Shown here piece after piece: positions 1 to 6,327 of a stretch of 9,354 bases of DNA. Below the pieces are notes generated by a model. It made no database searches and was not told where the DNA came from. It was given only the letters and a program-made list of their open reading frames with translations. The DNA lies in contig JAQVUQ010000083.1 in NCBI GenBank assembly GCA_028699365.1, forward strand, positions 1-9,354, given 5' to 3'. Made by a program: the position numbers and the translations under genes. Position 1 is the stretch's first letter, and every line of letters starts with the position of its first letter. The stretch is from UBA5359 sp028699365 [NCBI: bacterium]. GTDB lineage: Bacteria; UBP13; UBA5359.

Positions 1-2
1 GG

Positions 3-2633
3 CTGCAGAACAAAAAGATCAAACTGCTGGAGCGCAATCAGATAGAGCTGGTGTTCAAGGAGCAGGAACTCTCTCTGATGCTCAGCCCGGAGGGCGGAAG
101 CTCCAGAGTGAAGGCAGGACGCCTGCTCAAGGCGGACTTGCTGGTGTTGCTTAAGGCTGTGGAGCGGAATGGGGAAGACGGCAGAAAGCTGCGCTATATA
201 GAAGTGGTAGTCTCGGAAACCGGTATGGGACTGAGACTTGTAATAGGCAGTGTTGTTCTGGTAGATGTAGTGGATATAATTGAAGGTGATGCTGCCGCTT
301 TGGAAGTGATGATAAGGAGCGGGCTGAAGAAGTATAAGGAAGGCATAAAAGAGATCTGTGCCGTTCCGCCGTTTATCAGCGATGATCTGACCAGGGATTA
401 TGATTACTTGCAGGAAGCCTATGCCGTGCTCACCGAGCAGGCTCTGCTGCGACAACCGGGAGTAGTGGTGGTGGAACTGGAGGAGGCCAGGGCCATCTCC
501 CGGGAGCTTGAACTTACAGGAGATGGTGCCGCAGTCAGGCGTAACTTGCCTTTATATGTTCTTGGGCGTTATCGGCATAATGGATTGGGAACGGAACTGC
601 GGGTAGGCATCGGATTGGAGCTTAAGCGCGGTGAGGCAAAGCTTCAGGCTGATGAGAAGAAACAGGTCAAGCCGGAAGAAGCTGCTGCGTATATCGGCCG
701 GTCCACCCAGTCAATGCTGACAGCGGTATCAGGCTTGGATCCGGCAAAGCCGGATCCGGAGATGGAGGTCAGACAACTGGCGGAGCGGGGACGGAGTTTT
801 CTGCATATAGGAAGTTATAAAGAGGCACTGAGTCTGTTTGAAGCCGGTCTCTTGCTTAAGCCTGATAATACAGAGCTACATATCGATGCTCTACATGCCG
901 GAGTGATGCTGTTGCCCGCGGCATATAAAGCTTCTATAGATAGTGTGAGAGCTGATGAAGCGCTTGGATATATCAATCGTCTATTACCACATCTGAGAGT
1001 CTTTTTAAATACCGATACGGCGCTGGCTCAGGCTGCTACCGTAAACAATTATTGCAATAACACCGGCTTCATGTCGTTGATCTTAAGAGCCGTTATTAAC
1101 CTCAAGGCCGGGTTCTCTCAGGCAGAGGTAGATAGGGCTGTCATTCTGCTGGATAATTACTGCGATGTTTTTGTCCATAATATTTCTGACAGGATTGCCT
1201 CCGGTGGCATGAATGAGACCGCAATAACAGCTATTATGAATTATTATCCCACAGTAACAAAATATGATAGTGATATTTACCAGCGTCATGTTTATGTCGG
1301 CAAATTGAAGATATTAAAGGCCGTTGCCGGTCAATCGTTCTCCCTGTATTTTGCTCATGTTATCACCGGCCTTAATAATAACAGTGACGGTCTTTTTCCC
1401 GTAGGGCAGTCTGCTGAATATCGGGAATTCATTGAAGGGATTTATTCTCTTCCAATGGCAGGCGCAACTGATCTGGCGGAAGCATTGTATTTGGGATGCT
1501 ATGTAGGTTTTCCACAGAATAAGGGTAAGGAAAGGATAAGCTCGTTTGCCGGAAAAGGCTCAGAAAACATAGGCAAGGTGGTATTTACTTCTCTGCAACC
1601 CACAATTGACGGCCGTGTACCGCATAATTATCCCTGCTTTACAGGGTGGCTGGCCTGTTCGAATGGAATGGACGTTGCCTGGAATGAGAAAGACATTTAT
1701 CTGATGAAGGATAAGGATAGCCTGAAGAAGGTATTTAGCCTGCCGGCAGGGGAGATGTGCTTCAAAGACGTTTGTTTTGACGGCCGTTCTATCTGGGCTC
1801 CCGTCATCGCTTCAGAACCTCTTATTGTGATTATAGATCCTGTAACTGAAAGCATAAGACGTATAACGGTGGAGAACGGTCTGCCGCCAATGAGCGGAGG
1901 CTTGGCGGCGGCGCCGTTGGAAACAGGAAAACTGGCCCTGGCAGGCGCCTTTGGGCGCAGTTGGTTGGCGATAGTGGATATCTCCACGGATGCTCCCCCA
2001 AGTGTAAAACTGCTGCTGGAAGCCAGGACGGTTCCTGTTTCAGATAAGGGAGATGAGGAATTACGCGTAGACAACGTCTTTTTTCCTGTTTCCATGGCAG
2101 TGGTGGAGAGCCCTGGAAAGGAGGGGGATCGGCGGATACTGCTTGCCAGACAGGACACAAAACATGGTGATGCACTCATGGTATTCAATCCTGCAGATCG
2201 TTCATCCTTTCTTATGAAGGATATGCGCTTGGATGACGATAGCTGTAACTATTATTGCAGAGAGGGTTGTGTCTATGGCTTTAGCAATCCATACGGATTC
2301 CTGTATCGTCTGGGTTTCCCTGATTTTCAAAAGGAGATAATCGGTTATTTGCTGGGAAAGAGGGATGACGAATCGTATTCGTTACAGTATGGGATATCTT
2401 GCGAAAAAGATAGGATTCTCCTCCTGGGGAGGCAATGCTGGGCAACAGATCCTGGCGGTAATCTGTTTAGACGCTTAGCATTTTCTCAAATAGAAAATGC
2501 TTATTTTAAAGGTATATACAGAAGCAGTCATTACGGCTTTGTCTGTCTTAAGAGCAGCAGCTACCCCGAGAGTTTATATAAGGCAGAATTTATTTTTCAG
2601 GATTCTTCCTCAAGAGAGGCGGGGAAGAGATGA
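3..2633 (+). CDS. CsgG-like / TPR / putative beta-propeller protein, 5'-truncated
   Basis: The reading frame is open from base 3. The GTG at 51 is probably internal, because the 16 codons before it (LQNKKIKLLERNQIEL) continue smoothly into a CsgG-like motif ('LLERNQIEL..KEQELSL', then 'AGRLLKADLLVLL'). The true start therefore lies upstream of the window. Residues are numbered from that GTG. Residues 1-75 are the end of a first CsgG-like module. Residues 100-228 look like a second one ('AVPPFISDDL', 'VVVVELEEARAISRELEL', 'LPLYVLGRYR'). Residues 243-275 fit a TPR ('GSYKEALSLFEAGLLLKPDN'), followed by a helical stretch to about 480. From about 505 to 845 the protein is beta-rich, with repeated blade-like segments ('DGRSIWAPV', 'VIIDPVTESIRRITVENGLP'), suggesting a propeller. 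CsgG relatives occur in envelope and secretion systems, but the pore-forming part cannot be judged here and the N-terminal export signal is missing. The stop overlaps the start of the ankyrin gene. The CsgG-like and TPR assignments are moderate; the propeller is inference. Confidence 0.8.
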   Translation: MQNKKIKLLERNQIELVFKEQELSLMLSPEGGSSRVKAGRLLKADLLVLLKAVERNGEDGRKLRYIEVVVSETGMGLRLVIGSVVLVDVVDIIEGDAAALEVMIRSGLKKYKEGIKEICAVPPFISDDLTRDYDYLQEAYAVLTEQALLRQPGVVVVELEEARAISRELELTGDGAAVRRNLPLYVLGRYRHNGLGTELRVGIGLELKRGEAKLQADEKKQVKPEEAAAYIGRSTQSMLTAVSGLDPAKPDPEMEVRQLAERGRSFLHIGSYKEALSLFEAGLLLKPDNTELHIDALHAGVMLLPAAYKASIDSVRADEALGYINRLLPHLRVFLNTDTALAQAATVNNYCNNTGFMSLILRAVINLKAGFSQAEVDRAVILLDNYCDVFVHNISDRIASGGMNETAITAIMNYYPTVTKYDSDIYQRHVYVGKLKILKAVAGQSFSLYFAHVITGLNNNSDGLFPVGQSAEYREFIEGIYSLPMAGATDLAEALYLGCYVGFPQNKGKERISSFAGKGSENIGKVVFTSLQPTIDGRVPHNYPCFTGWLACSNGMDVAWNEKDIYLMKDKDSLKKVFSLPAGEMCFKDVCFDGRSIWAPVIASEPLIVIIDPVTESIRRITVENGLPPMSGGLAAAPLETGKLALAGAFGRSWLAIVDISTDAPPSVKLLLEARTVPVSDKGDEELRVDNVFFPVSMAVVESPGKEGDRRILLARQDTKHGDALMVFNPADRSSFLMKDMRLDDDSCNYYCREGCVYGFSNPYGFLYRLGFPDFQKEIIGYLLGKRDDESYSLQYGISCEKDRILLLGRQCWATDPGGNLFRRLAFSQIENAYFKGIYRSSHYGFVCLKSSSYPESLYKAEFIFQDSSSREAGKR
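737..757. repeat. Perfect 9-bp hairpin with AAA loop within the CsgG-like/TPR gene
   Basis: GGATCCGGC, AAA, GCCGGATCC: a fully paired 9-bp stem, extendable by two T-G pairs. It encodes the LDPAKPDP linker between the second CsgG-like module and the TPR segment. No T-tract follows. Confidence 0.7.
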
Positions 2634-5600
2634 CAAAACTTAGAGTGATCATACTTTCAATTCTGACAACGGCAGTTGCAATGCTCATTATGACCAATGC
2701 AGGGGCCACTCTGCCGGCTGATCAAAAGTCCGGTTTCGTAGAAGATGCAGTCTTTGCCAGAGGGCGAACGCCGCTGATGGAGGCGGCTCTTACCATGAGT
2801 AACCAGGGGTGCTTGAAAGTAAGAGAGTTACTTAATAAAGGAGCAAATGTAAATGCCTGTGACGATGAAGGACGGAATGCATTGATGCTGGCGATAGTGT
2901 TCGGTTACCACTATGAAACGCCTGATTTACTCTTGAATGCCGGAATCGATATCGTTGTAAAAGATAATCATGGACAGACGGCCTTAATGCTTGCTCTTAG
3001 AACCGGGAATTGGTATATAGCAAAAAAGTTGATGAACCGAGAAACAGTCAATTCCGCAGACAAATTCGGCGAGACTCCTTTGCTGCTGGCGGCCGGCAGG
3101 GCGCCGGCTGAACTGGTGGAAGGCATGTTGCAACAAGGGGCAAAACCTGATTTTGCTAACATCAGAGGTGTAACGCCTCTGATGTTAGCATCTTTTGGTG
3201 GACGAAATGATGTTGTTACCATACTTCTTAGATGGGGAGCCAACGTCAATGCTGCGGATAAACAGGGAAGAACGGCATTGGCATATGCTGTTGCTGCATT
3301 AAACATGGAGACGGTTGAAATTCTCAAGTCATATGGAGCCCAAGACGATAGTGCAGAGTTATCAATAAGTGCTTTTAACGGCGATAGCAAGCCCATCCGG
3401 GCACTGCTTGATGGTGGTACAAAGCCGGATAAAGGCGGTATTGCCGGAAGAACGCCCCTCTTTTACGCTTCACTCAAGGGTAATGCCGATATCTCTGAGA
3501 TACTTATTAAGAGGGGTGCTTGCACACAGATATATAGCTCCTTCCCTCAGAAATATACGAGTATAGAAATACATCTTGGTGATTATCCTTTATTTTATGC
3601 GCTTAATGCCGGCAACGACCGTCTGACCAGGATTTTGCTGGCAACCGGAGATATTCCATACTATAGAAGATATTGGTTGCCGTTTAGCTGTGCGCAATAC
3701 AGGTTTACCGATAAAGAAGCTTTGGAGATTATCGATACCTTATTGAAGGCAGGACTTAGTATCAATTTACGTGATGCTCAGGGTATGACCTCTTTGCACT
3801 GTGCAGTATCCGGCAGCAATATATCTTCTGACATGGAAGCGTTGCTTGAGCGTGGAGCAGAGGTAGATATCAAAGATAATCAGGGCAATACGCCTCTGAT
3901 GAACGCTGCACGGCATAACAGCTATAAAGCAATCAATATTCTAATAGCCAGAGGATCTGCGGTTGATACCAGGAATAACAACGGTGAGACAGCTATCATG
4001 TTATCGGTTCAGGGTCCTGTTATAAGATGTGAGGCGCTTAAGGCACTGATTGCTGCAGGGGCCGATGTTAATGCCGTCGATAATCGGGGCAAAACCTCTC
4101 TTGTGTGGGCAGTCAATAGCGGTAATCAGGAGGCAGTTAGTGTCTTGTTGAAACACAAGGCCGATCATCTCATACGAGACATAAACGGTAAAACAGCCTT
4201 GGATTATGCCAGGCGATCCGGGCAGGCGGAGATAATCAGGCTTCTGGCAGAGGCTTCCGGTCTTAGCGAACTGCCTTTGACAGCAGATGATCTATGCCGG
4301 GCAGCCCTGGCATGTGATCCTGTGCTGGGACGTAAGGCGATTAATGCCGGAATAAGTGTTAACAGTTGTGATAATGAAGGCAACACCCCTATAATACTGG
4401 CCTGTATGGATAGCGGCAACCCGCCTGGAAGAACGGAGACAATAGGAATTCTGTTGGCAGCCGATGCTGATGTCAATGTCAAGGGTAACAAATGGACTCC
4501 ATTGTATCTGGCTGTCCGTAGCGGGTGGGTTGATCTTGTACAGGTGTTTCTGTCCAGAGGCGCGGCTACTGAACTTAGTGGTAGCGGTGATGTAACACCT
4601 CTGGGCGTTGCCTACAGTGTGAGCGACGTAAAGAAATCTACGGCTATAGCCCGTTTACTGATTGATGCCGGGGCTAATGTCAATGTTACGGATAGTCAGG
4701 AGAGCACGCCCTTGATGAATGCGGTTGATAAAGGAGACTATAAGATTGCTGCGTTGCTGTTATCACGGGGAGCAGAGGTGAACAGGAGAAATTGGAACGG
4801 AATTACAGCCCTTATGCTTGCTGCTGCCAAAGGATACGATAAGATGGTGGATATGCTTTTATCCCATGGGGCTGACGCCGGCATTGCGGACATTGATGGG
4901 CAGACAGCCTGTATGCAAGCTTTCTTCGCGGGTAAATTCAACGTTTGTGACGTCATCAGGAAGGCTCGTCCTGATGATGATGTGAATAAGCTCTTCCTGG
5001 CAACGCTTGCGGGCGATATGACAACGGTGCGCAATATGTTCGGTGTATTGCAGCCTAAAAGCGAGAGAGTTATCAGGAACGCTGTCTATCTATCTTCATT
5101 GGCGGCAATCCGTAATGGTAATATAGACATGGTGAAGATCATGCTGGAGAAGGGATGGAACTCTAAAACCTCTTTTGTATCGGCTATGCATCTCGGTGTC
5201 CCGCTTAAGATTGGTGATATTACGACTTACAGCTTTTCCGCCGTAGGGGATGCAGCGGTATTCGGCCGGTTGGAGATAATGAAACTGCTGCTGGATAGCG
5301 GTGCTTTACTTGATACTAAAGGGGGTTTTGGTGAATACACGGCACTAACGGCGGCTATCGATTGTGGTCATGAAGATGTGGCAATAGAATTGGTAAACAG
5401 AGGTGCAGATTTTAACATCAGAAGTGCGTTTTACGGGCATTCACTTACATCTGCCTGTAGCAGGCGATACAAACGCCTGGTAAAAATTTTACTGGAAAAG
5501 GGAACTGATATTAATACTATCGGGTACGGCCGCGGGTATGGAAGATCCACGGCTCTGATAATCGCCATCCGTCAGGGTGATGTAGATATGATCAAGTATC

Positions 5601-5719
5601 TTCTGAAAAGAGGTGCCGATATTTCTATCAAGGACGAGTACGGTAAAACGGCTTTAGATTGGGCAAAGCTACAGAAATCGCCGGTACAGGATGCGTTGAT
5701 AAGCTTATTCAAACAGTAA
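2630..5719 (+). CDS. Large secreted ankyrin-repeat protein (1029 aa)
   Basis: The ATG overlaps the upstream stop as ATGA, which points to translational coupling. The purine-rich GGGGAAGAG just before it is only a fair ribosome binding site. Residues 1-26 form a signal peptide: basic MTKLR, a hydrophobic core, then an AGA site before TLPA. The rest is ankyrin repeats of about 33 residues. Clear G-x-T-P/A-L helix starts are near residues 45, 80, 115, 147, 180, 213, 273, 385, 419, 452, 487, 520, 584, 622, 654, 692, 724, 757, 903, 971 and 1005. Degenerate repeats lie around 241, 318, 360, 551, 785, 820, 868 and 936, for roughly 25-29 units. 'GKTALDYARRSGQAEIIRLL' (520-539) resembles a C-terminal cap, as does the real end 'GKTALDWAKLQKSPVQ', so the protein may be two arrays in tandem. 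Ankyrin arrays bind proteins; no catalytic domain is seen. The role is probably binding or scaffolding outside the cytoplasm, but the ligand is unknown. The family call is very secure. Confidence 0.95.
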   Translation: MTKLRVIILSILTTAVAMLIMTNAGATLPADQKSGFVEDAVFARGRTPLMEAALTMSNQGCLKVRELLNKGANVNACDDEGRNALMLAIVFGYHYETPDLLLNAGIDIVVKDNHGQTALMLALRTGNWYIAKKLMNRETVNSADKFGETPLLLAAGRAPAELVEGMLQQGAKPDFANIRGVTPLMLASFGGRNDVVTILLRWGANVNAADKQGRTALAYAVAALNMETVEILKSYGAQDDSAELSISAFNGDSKPIRALLDGGTKPDKGGIAGRTPLFYASLKGNADISEILIKRGACTQIYSSFPQKYTSIEIHLGDYPLFYALNAGNDRLTRILLATGDIPYYRRYWLPFSCAQYRFTDKEALEIIDTLLKAGLSINLRDAQGMTSLHCAVSGSNISSDMEALLERGAEVDIKDNQGNTPLMNAARHNSYKAINILIARGSAVDTRNNNGETAIMLSVQGPVIRCEALKALIAAGADVNAVDNRGKTSLVWAVNSGNQEAVSVLLKHKADHLIRDINGKTALDYARRSGQAEIIRLLAEASGLSELPLTADDLCRAALACDPVLGRKAINAGISVNSCDNEGNTPIILACMDSGNPPGRTETIGILLAADADVNVKGNKWTPLYLAVRSGWVDLVQVFLSRGAATELSGSGDVTPLGVAYSVSDVKKSTAIARLLIDAGANVNVTDSQESTPLMNAVDKGDYKIAALLLSRGAEVNRRNWNGITALMLAAAKGYDKMVDMLLSHGADAGIADIDGQTACMQAFFAGKFNVCDVIRKARPDDDVNKLFLATLAGDMTTVRNMFGVLQPKSERVIRNAVYLSSLAAIRNGNIDMVKIMLEKGWNSKTSFVSAMHLGVPLKIGDITTYSFSAVGDAAVFGRLEIMKLLLDSGALLDTKGGFGEYTALTAAIDCGHEDVAIELVNRGADFNIRSAFYGHSLTSACSRRYKRLVKILLEKGTDINTIGYGRGYGRSTALIIAIRQGDVDMIKYLLKRGADISIKDEYGKTALDWAKLQKSPVQDALISLFKQ
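3154..3190. repeat. Near-perfect 37-base palindrome inside the ankyrin gene
   Basis: Bases 3154-3170 pair with 3174-3190 in a 17-bp stem with one T-G pair, closed by a TAA loop. The arms contain GCTAACATCAGAGG and CCTCTGATGTTAGC. It is in frame and encodes ANIRGVTPLMLA, a normal ankyrin repeat start. Because of the symmetry, the opposite strand encodes the same twelve residues. The right-arm segment ACGCCTCTGATG also occurs at 3890-3901 in another ankyrin repeat, so that arm looks like ordinary repeat coding sequence and the left arm like its inverted copy. Confidence 0.9.
4951..4979. repeat. 11-bp dyad in the ankyrin gene
   Basis: TCATCAGGA (4953-4961) and TCCTGATGA (4969-4977) pair perfectly around a 7-base loop. 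The stem extends outward by one G-T and one C-G pair. It is within coding sequence (VIRKARPDDD) at the junction of a regular and a degenerate ankyrin repeat. It may be chance. Confidence 0.45.
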
Positions 5720-5743
5720 AGCTTGGCTCTAGAAATAATGCCC

Positions 5744-6097
5744 TCAATCCACCGGCAGCACCCTGATCCCTCCGATATACGGCAGCGGCTCCATGCGTCC
5801 GCTGACGGCGTTGGCTATGCCCATTATAGCCAGGATGACCACGGCCAGGCTGCCCAGCGGTATGACGATCGCAGGGCCGATGAAGGGCATAACGGCACCC
5901 ACGATATTAACGGCTACCGCCAGCAGGAAGAGCACCAGACCTTGATTGGCGTGATACATGGCAAAGCGCGAATCTCTGGCGGCCAGGATGGGGATGAAGA
6001 AGATGATATAGGCCAGGACGCCCATGACCTTGTTCTTGCGGATATCCTCGGGATCGGCCCACGGGCCGCCCGGCTCTCTGTCTTGTTGATCCGTCAT
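5744..6097 (-). CDS. DUF4870-like small membrane protein (117 aa)
   Basis: The chosen start is the ATG at 6097-6095 (MTDQQDREPG), with GGAGGA ten bases upstream. An in-frame TTG at 6115 would place the Shine-Dalgarno inside the gene and is rejected. The protein has a short acidic/polar cytoplasmic N-terminus ('WADPEDIRKNKVMGVLAYI') and three hydrophobic segments, about residues 24-40, 52-72 and 74-97. Between the first two is the family-typical 'RFAMYHANQGLVLF' motif. The C-terminus 'GRMEPLPYIGGIRVL' is also typical. These features match the DUF4870 (Tic20-like fold) group of small inner-membrane proteins, whose function is poorly defined. It converges on the ankyrin gene with a 24-base gap, in which no hairpin terminator is visible. 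It is probably monocistronic and transcribed from the divergent region. The family assignment is by motif memory, not by search. Confidence 0.85.
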   Translation of the reverse strand: MTDQQDREPGGPWADPEDIRKNKVMGVLAYIIFFIPILAARDSRFAMYHANQGLVLFLLAVAVNIVGAVMPFIGPAIVIPLGSLAVVILAIMGIANAVSGRMEPLPYIGGIRVLPVD

Positions 6098-6107
6098 TGC
6101 TGTTAAT

Positions 6108-6113
6108 TCCTCC
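6108..6113 (-). promoter_or_regulatory. Ribosome binding site of the DUF4870-like gene
   Basis: GGAGGA on the minus strand, ten bases before the ATG at 6097. It decides the start against the in-frame TTG at 6115, which lies upstream of this motif. Confidence 0.75.
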
Positions 6114-6173
6114 AATGGTCGAACATTAACTCCGCAGACACCTTCAGTTTATCAAATACGGTTCAAAATGCAA

Positions 6174-6194
6174 GTATCCTTGCCACAGGGATAC
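6174..6194. repeat. Hairpin/dyad in the divergent intergenic region
   Basis: GTATCCTTG and CAGGGATAC form a 9-bp stem (one G-T pair) around a 3-base CCA loop. It lies 77 bases upstream of the minus-strand ATG and 134 bases upstream of the kinase TTG. No T-tract follows on either strand, so a terminator is unlikely; an operator or an RNA hairpin is possible. The minus strand just downstream holds only a weak promoter-like pair (TTGCAT, 16 bases, TAAACT at 6173-6146). Confidence 0.4.
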
Positions 6195-6247
6195 ATTGGA
6201 ACTGTCATCTGCGAGATCACGTCGCCGGTGCTGACTGCTTTTGATAT

Positions 6248-6262
6248 CCGTTACCGGTACGG
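6248..6262. repeat. Quasi-palindrome centred on TACCGGTA upstream of the kinase
   Basis: The perfect 8-base palindrome TACCGGTA (6252-6259) is flanked by CCG on the left (one intervening T) and CGG on the right. It lies about 65 bases upstream of the kinase start, where an operator could sit. No good -35/-10 pair was found next to it, so a regulatory role is speculative. Confidence 0.3.
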
Positions 6263-6313
6263 GAATTGCCGTTGTTTATTCACGAGTAGTTTCAACCTGT
6301 GCAATTCTGTCTT

Positions 6314-6320
6314 GAGGAGG
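6314..6320 (+). promoter_or_regulatory. Strong ribosome binding site deciding a TTG start
   Basis: GAGGAGG ends seven bases before the TTG at 6328. A nearby GTG at 6338 is out of frame, so this site fixes the kinase start at TTG. Confidence 0.85.
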
Positions 6321-6327
6321 ACAAGCT

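Noticed and set aside
51-53. GTG as start of the first gene
   Set aside because: The frame is open upstream to the window edge and the upstream residues continue the CsgG-like motif. No ribosome binding site precedes the GTG.
2968-3396. Minus-strand frame containing ANIRGVTPLMLA
   Set aside because: The ankyrin-like peptide arises only because the palindrome at 3154-3190 reads the same on both strands. The rest of the frame is not ankyrin-like.
5720-5743. Terminator between the convergent genes
   Set aside because: The 24-base gap shows no hairpin and no T-run on either strand.
5723-6106. 127-codon plus-strand frame
   Set aside because: It is antisense to the DUF4870-like gene. Its product is His/Asp-rich, with no motif and no ribosome binding site.
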